NCBI RefSeq assembly: GCF_040546585.1
Contig: NZ_JBEPOC010000001.1
Location: 124,001-188,000, forward strand
Source of the DNA: Marmoricola sp. OAE513
GTDB lineage: Bacteria; Actinomycetota; Actinomycetes; Propionibacteriales; Nocardioidaceae
Length of the DNA: 64,000 nt
Reading direction: 5' to 3'
Positions within the stretch are counted from its first letter, which is position 1, and every line of letters starts with the position of its first letter. The position numbers were made by a program, and so were the translations under genes. The notes beneath the pieces were generated by a model that saw nothing but the letters and a program-made list of their open reading frames with translations, did not search any database and was not told the origin of the DNA. Positions 25,816-33,479 of this stretch are shown here, piece after piece.

Positions 25816-27096
25816 CTAGCCGTAGATCCGCAGGATCCTCTTCGCCGCACGGTTCGCCAGGTCGGTGCCGTCGATCCCGATCACCCGCAGGAGGACCGAG
25901 TCCGCCATGTCGTCGGGAGTGCCCTGACCGGAGCGGTGGAAGGCCTCCATCAGCTCCCACAGCTTGCTCTCGCCCTGGGTCGCGGCGATGTAGTCGCACG
26001 CCATCCAGCTCAGCGCGTAGTTCCAGGCCTGGTCGTCGCCGTTGAAACCCTTCGACGCCGGCAGCCCCGCGACGCCGTCGCGAGCACGGGTCACCGCGAC
26101 GGTGGCGATCCGCCGGCTGCGCTTGGAGATGGAGCGCGCGCCCATGTACTCGGCGAGTCCCTCGGCGAACCACACCGGCGCGCCGTCGTCCCGCTCGCCG
26201 ACGGCGACGTGGGTCAGCTCGTGCCGGGTGATGCGGTCCAGGAACGGCTGCCCCGCCCGGATCGAGCTCGGCAGCAGCGTGAACCGGACGCCGGCGACGG
26301 TCGGCTGGCCGAGGTCGGCGTACATCGGGAAGGTCATCGCACCGAGGTGGGTGATGTTGCCGCCGGGGACTCCCTCGAAGCTGTTCAGCACGGCCTTGCG
26401 GGAGAACACGTAGACGACCACCTTGCCGTCCCACGAGAAGGGCAGCGCCTCTTGGACGTTGGCGACGCCGCGGCGTACGACGGAACCGATCTCGCCTGCC
26501 TTGGCCCAGGTCCCCGCGTCGTAGATCTGCAGCGTGTCCCCGTCGGACTGCACCCGGATCCGGACGAGGTCCCACGGCGCCGGGCTGGAGCCGGGGAACT
26601 GCTTCTTGGTGCCGGTGAGCTCGGAGAGGATCACCGGCTTGCCGTTCTTGCGGGCGAACGCGAACCCGGTGATCCGGCGCACGGGCACCTCGTCGAAACC
26701 GTCGAGCTGGGTGGCCACCCGGACCTGCGGCAGGGAGACGTCCTTGCCCCAGCCGGGCGCCCGCAGCTGGGCGGGCCACTCGGCCTTCAGCACCCGGTAG
26801 CGGAAGGCCTCGAGCGGGAGCGCCTGCATGTTGGCGAAGTAGCGGCGCTGCCGCGTCAGCAGCTGCGGGTTGGTCGGGTCGAGCGTCGCGAGGAACTCCT
26901 CGAGATCGCCCGCGCGGACGGCGTGGGCCCGCCGGTCGAGCAGCTTCTGGGCCTCGTCCGGTGACACCGACCCTGTTGTGCCTCCGTCCCCGAGCAGGCT
27001 CTCGTCACCGTCCCCGGAGCAGCCGACGAGGAGCGAACCGACGAGCGAGAGGAGGACGACGAGAAGAGCGGCCCGAGAGCCGCGGCGGGTCGACAA
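25816..27096 (-). CDS. Lipoprotein with HExxH metallopeptidase-like domain
   Basis: A 426-residue exported lipoprotein: lipobox LLVGC with the acylated Cys near residue 26, followed by a Gly/Ser/Asp-rich linker. Residues about 45-165 look like an NTF2-like or stalk domain. The C-terminal part carries HELTHVA (near residue 293) and, 17-18 residues later, WFAEGLAEYMG, the gluzincin arrangement in which two His and a downstream Glu bind zinc and the Glu of HELTH is the base. It resembles peptidase-MA-like families. Substrate unknown; outside the membrane. The start is TTG at 27096, the only start before the signal peptide; it lies 9 bp after the dxs stop, so it may be read with dxs. Confidence 0.72.
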   Translation of the reverse strand: MSTRRGSRAALLVVLLSLVGSLLVGCSGDGDESLLGDGGTTGSVSPDEAQKLLDRRAHAVRAGDLEEFLATLDPTNPQLLTRQRRYFANMQALPLEAFRYRVLKAEWPAQLRAPGWGKDVSLPQVRVATQLDGFDEVPVRRITGFAFARKNGKPVILSELTGTKKQFPGSSPAPWDLVRIRVQSDGDTLQIYDAGTWAKAGEIGSVVRRGVANVQEALPFSWDGKVVVYVFSRKAVLNSFEGVPGGNITHLGAMTFPMYADLGQPTVAGVRFTLLPSSIRAGQPFLDRITRHELTHVAVGERDDGAPVWFAEGLAEYMGARSISKRSRRIATVAVTRARDGVAGLPASKGFNGDDQAWNYALSWMACDYIAATQGESKLWELMEAFHRSGQGTPDDMADSVLLRVIGIDGTDLANRAAKRILRIYG

Positions 27097-27105
27097 CCGC
27101 GCGTC

Positions 27106-29005
27106 CTAGTCGATGTCGACCAGCGAGTGCCCCGCGTCCAGCGCGGTGACGTCCTCGACGATCTTGCGAGCCAGGGCCTGGGCGGTCAGGCCGATCTTCT
27201 CCAGGATGGCCTCGCGCTTGGCGTGGTCCAGGAACTCCTGCGGAATGCCGTGAAGACGGAAGGGCGTGGCGACACCGGCATCGTTCAGGAAGGCCAGCAG
27301 GTTGGCGCCGAAGCCACCGACACGGCCGTTGTCCTCGATGCTCACGACCAGGCGGTGCTCACCGGCCAGAGGCGCGAGTGCGGCGTCGATCGGCTTGACC
27401 CAGCGGGGGTCGACCACGGTCACGCCGATGCCCTGGTCGACCAGTCGGCCGGCCACGTCCACCGCGGTACCGGCCATCGACCCGGGGGCGACGATGAGGA
27501 CGTCCTTGTCGCCACGGCGCACGAGCACGTCGACGCCACCGACGGTCGAGACCGCCGGGATGTCGTGCTCGGGCGGGGCGCCCTTGGGCAGGCGCACGAT
27601 CGTCGGAGCGTCGTCGACCGCGACGGCCTCGCGCAACAGCTCGCGCACCCGGGCGCCGTCGCGCGGCGCCGCCAGGCGCAGGCCGGGGACGACCTGGAAG
27701 ATCGACATGTCCCACATGCCGTTGTGGCTCGCACCGTCGTCGCCGGTGACACCGGCGCGGTCGATGACGAAGGTGACACCGCACTTGTGCAGAGCGACGT
27801 CCATCAGGACCTGGTCGAAGGCGCGGTTCAGGAAGGTCGCGTAGATCGCGACCACCGGGTGCAGTCCGCCCATGGCCAGTCCGGCAGCACTGGTGACGGC
27901 GTGCTGCTCGGCGATGCCGACGTCGAAGGTGCGCTCGGGGAAGCGAGCAGCGAACCGGTCGAGCCCGACCGGGTAGAGCATGGCCGCGGTGATCGCGACG
28001 ACGTCCTTGCGCTCCTCACCGATCTTCACGATCTCGTCGGTGAAGAAGTCGGTCCAGATCCGGCCCTTGGGCATGGGCGTGCCGGTCTCGGGATCCATCG
28101 GCCCGACCTGGTGCATCTGGTCGTTCTCGTTGCGCTCGGCCGGATCGTACCCGAAGCCCTTCTGGGTGATCACGTGCACGATCACCGGTCCACCGAAGCG
28201 CTTCGCCTGGGTGAGGGCGTTCTCGACCGCCACCCGGTCGTGACCGTCGATCGGGCCGACGTACTTCAGGCCGAGGTCCTCGAACAGGCCCTGAGGTGCG
28301 AGGGCGTCCTTCATGCCCTTCTTCATCGCGTGCAGGGCGTCGTACGCCGCGGAGCCGACCCCGCCGACGCCCTGGAGGCGGCGCTTGACCTGGTCGAGCA
28401 CCTGCTCGTAGCGCGGGTTGGTGCGCAGCGTGGTCAGCGCGCTGGCGAGACCACCGACGGTCGGCTGGTAGGACCGGCCGTTGTCGTTGACGACCATGAC
28501 CGAGCGAGCGGTCCTTGCCGATCGCGATGTTGTTCAGGGCCTCCCAGGCCATACCGCCGGTCAGTGCGCCGTCACCGACGACGGCGACGACGTGCCGGTC
28601 CTCGCCGCGGATCGCGTAAGCCTTCGCGAGGCCGTCCGCGTAGGACAGGGACGTGGAGGCGTGCGAGTTCTCGACGAGGTCGTGCTCGGACTCGGCCTGA
28701 CTGGGGTAACCCGACAGTCCGCCCTCGGTGCGCAGGGTGTCGAAGGCGGAGGCCCGCCCGGTGAGCATCTTGTGGACGTAGGCCTGGTGACCGGTGTCCC
28801 AGACGACCTTGTCGCGCGGGGACTCGAAAACCCGGTGGATCGCCAGGGTCAGCTCGACGACGCCGAGGTTGGGCCCGAGGTGTCCGCCGCGCGGGGCGCA
28901 GGTGCGGATCAGCTCGTCGCGGATCTCGGCTGCGAGCTCGGTGAGCTGACGGTCGTCGAGCCGGCGCAGGTCCTGCGGCCCGGTGATCGACTCGAGGTGC
29001 CCCAT
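27106..29005 (-). pseudogene. dxs: 1-deoxy-D-xylulose-5-phosphate synthase, broken by one extra base
   Basis: Two frames together encode one DXS of about 632 residues. The N-terminal frame (from ATG 29005) has [10 protein letters not shown], the TPP motif [16 protein letters not shown] and stops matching after GKDRS; the second frame continues [17 protein letters not shown] and covers the rest, with [15 protein letters not shown] and the transketolase C-terminal domain (LVVSIEDN). The coding strand reads CTCGCTCGGTCATGG where CTCGCTCGTCATGG is needed: one extra base at 28500-28501. DXS makes DXP from pyruvate and glyceraldehyde-3-phosphate, the first step of the MEP isoprenoid route, and should be essential unless a second copy exists. 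A sequencing error is therefore likely. A TAGAGT box at 29064-29069 may be its promoter. Confidence 0.88.
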
Positions 29006-29066
29006 GCCCTGCCTCTCTCGCCCCGTGATCGTCCGGCACCTGGTGGCCGAACGGTGAAGTCCTACT

Positions 29067-29987
29067 CTAGTCGGCGCCCAGCGAGATCACCGCAACTGCC
29101 GCCTCTTCCAGGCTCCCGAGCCACACCTGCCCCGCGTGCTCGCGGACCCCGGTGACCATGTGAAAACCGGTCGCGTCGCCCTCCAGGTCGTGCACGCAGG
29201 TGCCGGCGTCGTCGAAGGCCATCACCCTCACCACCCGCTTGGGCTGCGGCTGGAGGCCCTGCGGGATGTTCGAGAGCGCCTTGCGCAACGGCGTCGGCAG
29301 CGTGAGGATCCGCTCGACCAGCGGATCCCGCGTCGAGGGAAGCGTCACCCAGATCAGACCGTCGGAGCCGCGAGCGATGTTGTCGGGGTAGCCGGGGAGG
29401 TCCGAGCAGAGCAGGTCGCGCTCCCCCGCCCTCGGCCCGGTCAGCCACCACCGGACGACCGTCCTGGCGACGGTCTCCGCGACCGCGACGTAGGACTCGT
29501 CCGCCGCCAGCGCGACCCCGTTGGAGAACGCGAGTCCGTCCAGGACCAGCTCGACCGACCCGTCGGCACGGCGTACGAGCAGGCGACCCGTGCGGGTGTT
29601 GCGCGCGAAGTCCTTGCGCCAGTCCTCGATCCCGAAAAGGGTCGAGGAGTCGGAGAACCAGATGTCCCCGTTGGTCGCGACCGCGGCGTTGTTGCAGAAC
29701 ACCAGCGGTCGACCGTCGAAGGAGTCGACCAGGGTCTCCAGCTCGCCGTCGCGCGGGTCGACCGCCAACAGGCCGTGGTGGGCGTCGCAGACCAGCAGGC
29801 GCCCGTCGGGAAGCAGCTCGAGCCCGAGCGGACGACCGCCGGTGGTCCCAACGATGCGGCTGGAGCCGTCGGGTGCGAGCGCGTGCAGGTCGCCATCTGC
29901 GGTTCCGGTGTAGACGGTGCCATCCGGGCCGACGAGGACGTCCTCGGTGCCGTGCGCCGGGACCGGGACGATCCGCAGCGGCTTCAC
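29067..29987 (-). CDS. SMP-30/strictosidine-synthase-like beta-propeller protein
   Basis: A 306-residue six-bladed propeller of the SMP-30/gluconolactonase/strictosidine-synthase group. Propeller strands repeat through the sequence, and the strictosidine-synthase-like block is seen as [16 protein letters not shown] near residues 108-123, followed by [16 protein letters not shown] and [18 protein letters not shown], which carry the Asn/Asp metal ligands of lactonases. Likely a Ca-dependent lactonase or esterase; substrate unknown. No signal peptide. It starts with GTG in an overlap with the Nudix stop (GTGA). Confidence 0.8.
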   Translation of the reverse strand: MKPLRIVPVPAHGTEDVLVGPDGTVYTGTADGDLHALAPDGSSRIVGTTGGRPLGLELLPDGRLLVCDAHHGLLAVDPRDGELETLVDSFDGRPLVFCNNAAVATNGDIWFSDSSTLFGIEDWRKDFARNTRTGRLLVRRADGSVELVLDGLAFSNGVALAADESYVAVAETVARTVVRWWLTGPRAGERDLLCSDLPGYPDNIARGSDGLIWVTLPSTRDPLVERILTLPTPLRKALSNIPQGLQPQPKRVVRVMAFDDAGTCVHDLEGDATGFHMVTGVREHAGQVWLGSLEEAAVAVISLGAD

Positions 29988-30430
29988 AGCGCGCTCCGCA
30001 AGGTGGCGTAGAGGTCGGAGGTCAGGAACTCGGGGACGAAGTGCCGCGAGGAGCCAGCCAGGTCGAGAGCGGGGATCTCGTGGGGGTCGACGAACACGAT
30101 CCGGCGCCCCTCACCCACCACGATGTCGGCGTCGGTGATCTCCGTGCGCGCTGCCCAGATCTGGTAGAGCCCGTGGTGACCGTCGGGATAGGTGTACTCG
30201 TCCTCGCGCCACAGGGTGAGGTCACCGGCCTCCAGCTCGATGCCGGTCTCCTCGGCAAGCTCGCGGTAGGCAGCGGGTTCGAATTCCTCACCGTCCTCGA
30301 CGTGACCTCCGACCATGCCCCACTGGTTCGCAGCGCGGGGCGCGTGCTCGTCGCGCTCCTGCAGCAGCACCCAGCCGCGGTCGTCGACGAGCAGGAGTAC
30401 GGCGAGTCGGGAGTGGTACGGGCCGGCCAT
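29984..30430 (-). CDS. Nudix hydrolase
   Basis: A 148-residue Nudix protein. The Nudix box is complete, from GGHVEDGEEFE to YRELAEETGI (about residues 42-65), with the REL-EE catalytic core. It hydrolyses a nucleoside-diphosphate-linked compound; the substrate cannot be told. The start is uncertain: ATG at 30430 or GTG at 30439 three codons upstream, neither with a clear ribosome site. It overlaps the propeller gene by four bases and follows the unknown gene at 30461 closely, so three genes may be co-transcribed. Confidence 0.85.
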   Translation of the reverse strand: MAGPYHSRLAVLLLVDDRGWVLLQERDEHAPRAANQWGMVGGHVEDGEEFEPAAYRELAEETGIELEAGDLTLWREDEYTYPDGHHGLYQIWAARTEITDADIVVGEGRRIVFVDPHEIPALDLAGSSRHFVPEFLTSDLYATLRSAL

Positions 30431-30460
30431 GCGGCCCACTGTGGCAGATGCGCCGACGGG

Positions 30461-30898
30461 TCAGGCGGTGCGGGCGGCCATCCGGGCGGCGTACCTCTGC
30501 CCGCGCAGGGCGTCCTCGACCAGCCCGACGGCTCGACGGGTCGCGATCAGCCGGGCCCCTTCGCTCTGCCAGACGTCGACCGCGGCAGCGACCTCGGCGT
30601 GCGAGGCGATGTCGCGCAGCAGCCCGCGCACCTCGCTCAGGCCCCGCTGGACGGCAGCCTGACCGGCCTCGACGTGCAGGACCGCGAACCGGGCGAGGAT
30701 CGCCGGGTGGCGTCGCAGCCCCGGGTAGTCGCGGTACTCAGGTGGGCAGATGTCGAGCAGCCAGTTGGTGGCCGTGCGCTCCCACTCCGGGGAGTCGGGT
30801 GGCCGCACCTGGCTGGGCCAGCCAGGAGGCGCCACGGGCGCTCCGCCGATCGGGATCGAGCGAGGGACGGGGGCGGGCTCGGAGCGCGGTGCGAACAT
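30461..30898 (-). CDS. Conserved-looking protein of unknown function under a LexA-like box
   Basis: A 145-residue protein I do not recognise. The N-terminal 35 residues are Pro rich and disordered; the rest is mostly helical, beginning ATNWLLDICPPEYRDYPGLRR (about 43-62) and ending with a basic Arg/Ala-rich helix. No signal peptide or membrane segment. Codon use matches its neighbours, so it is a real gene. What makes it notable is the 25-bp palindrome that overlaps its start codon (30890-30914), which fits the actinobacterial SOS box. It lies 44 bp after the TetR gene and ahead of a Nudix hydrolase on the same strand. A DNA-damage role is possible but rests only on that site. Confidence 0.6.
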   Translation of the reverse strand: MFAPRSEPAPVPRSIPIGGAPVAPPGWPSQVRPPDSPEWERTATNWLLDICPPEYRDYPGLRRHPAILARFAVLHVEAGQAAVQRGLSEVRGLLRDIASHAEVAAAVDVWQSEGARLIATRRAVGLVEDALRGQRYAARMAARTA

Positions 30899-30914
30899 GT
30901 GTTCTATGTTCGCA
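30890..30914. promoter_or_regulatory. LexA/SOS-box-like palindrome
   Basis: TGCGAACAT, seven bases, ATGTTCGCA: a perfect 9-bp inverted repeat. Its inner part reads CGAACATGTGTTCT, close to the Gram-positive LexA site CGAAC-N4-GTTYG and the mycobacterial TCGAAC-N4-GTTCGA. It covers the start codon of the unknown gene at 30898. It could instead be an operator of the upstream TetR regulator. Confidence 0.55.
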
Positions 30915-30942
30915 CACCTGTTCGAACGAGGGAAGAGCTCTC

Positions 30943-31575
30943 CTACTTCAGCGCGCCGAGAAGTCCGGTGATCGTCGCCACCAGCCTGTCGGTGTCGAAC
31001 AGGTCGGGCTCGGCGAGCAGCAGGCGGCCGAAGTGTTCCAGGACGGCGACGATCGCGTGCGCCAGCACCTCGGGGTCGAGCACCGGTCCCCCACGGATCG
31101 CAAGGCCGAGCTCGAGCAGTCCAGCGATCTGGGTGGTCAGGTTGGCGCGGTCGGTGTCGATGCGCGCTCGGACCTGTTCGGGCATGCCGGTGCGGGCGAG
31201 CAGGATCGGCTGCCAGGTCATCGGGTCGCCTCGGACCGCATCGATCATCCGGCGTGCAGTCTCGGCAACCAGGCGGTCGGGGTCGGAGAGGTCCGGGGAC
31301 GGCGGCAGCACCTCGGCGAGCTGCTGCAAGGCCCGAGCCTGCTGCCGGTCCAGCAGGGTGGTGAGCAGGTCGCGCAGGTCCGCGAAGACGCCGTACACGA
31401 CAGGACGGGTGACGCCGGCCTCCTGGGCGATCGTCTCGATCGAGATCGCGTCGTAGCCGTCGCGCACGATGATCCTCAGTGCCGCGTCGTGCAGCTGCGC
31501 GCGGCGTACGTCTGCCGGGACCCGGGCGGCGTACGGGCGGCGAGCCGCCTTCTGCGCAGATTCTTTCGCGGGCAC
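30943..31575 (-). CDS. TetR/AcrR family transcriptional regulator
   Basis: A 210-residue TetR-type regulator. HTH in about residues 27-72: LHDAALRIIVRDGYDAI, then IETIAQEAGVTRPVVYGVF and DLRDLLTTLL. It is divergent from the MpaB-type oxygenase gene; the 47 bp between the two starts hold a perfect 26-bp operator, so it very likely represses both itself and the oxygenase. Start GTG at 31575. The ligand domain gives no hint of the inducer. Confidence 0.88.
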   Translation of the reverse strand: MPAKESAQKAARRPYAARVPADVRRAQLHDAALRIIVRDGYDAISIETIAQEAGVTRPVVYGVFADLRDLLTTLLDRQQARALQQLAEVLPPSPDLSDPDRLVAETARRMIDAVRGDPMTWQPILLARTGMPEQVRARIDTDRANLTTQIAGLLELGLAIRGGPVLDPEVLAHAIVAVLEHFGRLLLAEPDLFDTDRLVATITGLLGALK

Positions 31576-31592
31576 CCGAACAGTCTATTGCA

Positions 31593-31618
31593 CAATTACT
31601 ACAGGCGTGTAGTAATTG
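31593..31618. promoter_or_regulatory. Perfect 26-bp operator between TetR and MpaB-type oxygenase
   Basis: CAATTACTACA, GGCG, TGTAGTAATTG: an 11-bp perfect inverted repeat with a 4-bp centre. It is AT rich in a GC-rich genome and lies 4 bp before the oxygenase ATG and 17 bp before the TetR GTG, so binding would block both. Confidence 0.85.
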
Positions 31619-31622
31619 GCGC

Positions 31623-32702
31623 ATGGCACTCTTCAGCAAGCCCGAGATCACCCCGCACGAGGACTACGGCTTCTTCGGTCCTGACTCCGTCACCTGGAAG
31701 GTCTGGAGCTACCCGACCTCCCTGACGGTTGGCTTCCAGCGCGCCGTCGTCATCGAGGAGCTCGACCCGGCGCTGGTCGCCGCCGTCGACAAGACCCAGG
31801 GCATCTACGCCCGCCCGAGGACCCGGTACGACCGGACGCTGCGCTACTTCGCGATGGTCGCGTTCGCCGACACCCGATCGACATCCCAGGCGGCGGACGT
31901 TCTGGTGAAGGTGCACTCCAAGGCCGTGGGCACGGATCCGGTCACCGGCAAGCAGTACGACGCCAACGACCCGGAGTCTCAGCTCTGGATCCAGCTGACC
32001 GGTTGGCACTCGATCCTCAAGGCGTACGAGATGTACGGCCCCGGCAAGCTCAGTGAGGCCGAGGAGCGCCAGTACTGGGCGGAGTGCGCCGTCGCCGCGG
32101 AGCTGCAGACCTGTTCTCCCGACGACATCCCGGCGACGCGTGCTGAGCTGCGCGCGTACTACGAGGAGATGAAGCCGCACCTGATCGGCTCCGGGATCGC
32201 CCGGAAGGCGATGCACCACCTCCTCGACGCGTCGGTGATGCTGCCGCCGATGCCGCGCGTGTTCGCCCCCGTGAGCTGGGTCGTCGGCCGGACGCTGCGC
32301 GCAGCGACCATCACCACCATGCCGCGCTGGATGCGCGAGATGGGCGGGATCAAGCAGTCCCGCGCGGTCGACCTGGGCGTGGTCCCGGTCATGAAGATCG
32401 CCTTCTTGGTCGCGAACACCAACAAGCGTGTCAAGCTGGAGCTCCTCGGCTTCCTCTCCCCCATGACCAAGCCGGTGGTCGCGCCGATCTTCTACGGCGT
32501 CACGCCCACCGAGCCGGTCGTGCGGACGCCGGCGGAGGCGCGTGAGCTCTACGGCTACGACAAGCCGGCCGAGGCGCACCTGGAGCTGCGCGCTCGCCAG
32601 GCCGCCAAGGTCTTCTCCGAAGGTCTCGCCCCGAGCGAGGAAGGCATCATCGAATCCGAGCCGATCCTCGGGTCGATCGACCGCTCGAAGGTCAGTGCCT
32701 GA
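31623..32702 (+). CDS. MpaB/DUF2236 family oxygenase (latex-clearing-protein-like)
   Basis: A 359-residue protein of the DUF2236/MpaB family, whose members include heme b rubber oxygenase Lcp and fungal MpaB. Features: YGFFGPDSVTWKVWSYPTSL near residues 14-33, the helix with RYFAMVAFADTRSTSQAAD, TGWHSILKAYEMYGPG with a His near residue 132, and CAVAAELQTC. The family cuts carbon-carbon double bonds of isoprenoid chains or oxidises lipids; this protein lacks the export signal of Lcp, so it acts inside the cell. It is controlled by the divergent TetR through the 26-bp operator. A hairpin terminator follows at 32730. Confidence 0.78.
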   Translation: MALFSKPEITPHEDYGFFGPDSVTWKVWSYPTSLTVGFQRAVVIEELDPALVAAVDKTQGIYARPRTRYDRTLRYFAMVAFADTRSTSQAADVLVKVHSKAVGTDPVTGKQYDANDPESQLWIQLTGWHSILKAYEMYGPGKLSEAEERQYWAECAVAAELQTCSPDDIPATRAELRAYYEEMKPHLIGSGIARKAMHHLLDASVMLPPMPRVFAPVSWVVGRTLRAATITTMPRWMREMGGIKQSRAVDLGVVPVMKIAFLVANTNKRVKLELLGFLSPMTKPVVAPIFYGVTPTEPVVRTPAEARELYGYDKPAEAHLELRARQAAKVFSEGLAPSEEGIIESEPILGSIDRSKVSA

Positions 32703-32729
32703 CCGGTTCCAACCGATTCGCCCGTTCAG

Positions 32730-32760
32730 AGAGGCCCAGCCGGACCGGCTGGGCCTCTTT
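32730..32760 (+). terminator. Rho-independent terminator after the MpaB-type gene
   Basis: AGAGGCCCAGC (32730-32740) pairs with GCTGGGCCTCT (32748-32758), loop CGGACCG, followed by TT. Confidence 0.75.
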
Positions 32761-32809
32761 GCGTGTGACGCCGGTCATACCGAGTCAATACGGACATATG
32801 GGCACTCGA

Positions 32810-32844
32810 AACTGGACCACTGGGCAGATTGAACTGGACCACTG
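32810..32844. promoter_or_regulatory. 13-bp direct repeats upstream of the SsgA-like gene
   Basis: AACTGGACCACTG occurs at 32810-32822 and again at 32832-32844. The 22-bp start-to-start distance is two helical turns, as expected for a protein binding one face of DNA. They lie 84-118 bp before the SsgA-like start. No known motif is recognised. Confidence 0.45.
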
Positions 32845-32927
32845 AAGTCGTTTCGTGTCATGAAATCGAATGTTCCCCGTTCCAGTGCCGAAGAACAGCA
32901 CACGAACTACTCAGGACAGGGACGAAG

Positions 32928-33353
32928 ATGATGGACCGGAACCTCACCACCACCGTCAGCACGATGGCCGTTCAGATCGCGACCGTCGAGGCCGAGCAGG
33001 ACCACGACCTCTCGGCCGAGTTCAGCTACAACCCCGCCGACCCGTGGGCGGTCACGATGACGCTCAGCACCGTCGCCGGCCCGGTCAACTGGACCTTCGC
33101 CCGGGACCTGCTCGTTGAAGGCCAGTACGAGCCCACCGGTGACGGTGACGTGCACGTCTGGCCCTGCCTGAGCCCGTGCGGCGAAGCCGTCGTGATCGTG
33201 GAGCTCGACTCCCCGGCCGGCGAGACGCTGCTGCAGTTCCCGACCCGCGCCATCCAGGACTTCGTCTACGCCTCGATCGAGGCCGTGCCGGTCGGCTCCG
33301 AGCAGACCGACATCGACGCCTGGCTCGAGCAGCTGCTCACCGCCGGCGCCTGA
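32928..33353 (+). CDS. SsgA family sporulation/cell division regulator (SsgA-like protein)
   Basis: A 141-residue SsgA-like protein. The family core is clear: LSAEFSYNPADPWAVTM, WTFARDLLVEG, GDGDVHVWPC and the helix TRAIQDFVYASIEAVP. SsgA-like proteins bring division and wall enzymes to septa; SsgB recruits FtsZ in Streptomyces. In a genus not known for classical sporulation septa its role may be in branching or septum placement, and sepH lies in the same window. The paired ATGs at 32928 and 32931 are preceded by the ribosome site AGGGACGAAG; the first is used. The stop is followed by a shared terminator. Confidence 0.85.
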   Translation: MMDRNLTTTVSTMAVQIATVEAEQDHDLSAEFSYNPADPWAVTMTLSTVAGPVNWTFARDLLVEGQYEPTGDGDVHVWPCLSPCGEAVVIVELDSPAGETLLQFPTRAIQDFVYASIEAVPVGSEQTDIDAWLEQLLTAGA

Positions 33354-33435
33354 GCCCCGCGCCTGCCTGACCCTGTTCTTCACAGCTGTCCTGAGCCGTC
33401 CCGGGGGTCCGGGAACCCACCGACTGCAGTCGGTA

Positions 33436-33479
33436 CAAGAACTGAGCCGCCCTGGGGGGACGGCTCAGTTCTTGCTTTT
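33436..33479. terminator. Bidirectional terminator
   Basis: A perfect 14-bp stem, CAAGAACTGAGCCG (33436-33449) with CGGCTCAGTTCTTG (33461-33474), loop of 11, then CTTTT. It ends the SsgA-like transcript and contains the stop codon of the convergent ABC permease gene. Confidence 0.85.

Noticed and set aside
28490-28510. Programmed ribosomal frameshift in dxs (and likewise in the fabG4-like and trkA genes)
   Set aside because: No slippery heptamer, pause stop codon at the site, or following pseudoknot is visible, and these families are not known to use frameshifting. A single inserted base explains each case.
30890-30914. KstR (cholesterol regulon) operator
   Set aside because: KstR sites are TNNAAC-N2-GTTNNA; here the AAC and GTT words are 4 bp apart, which fits LexA better.
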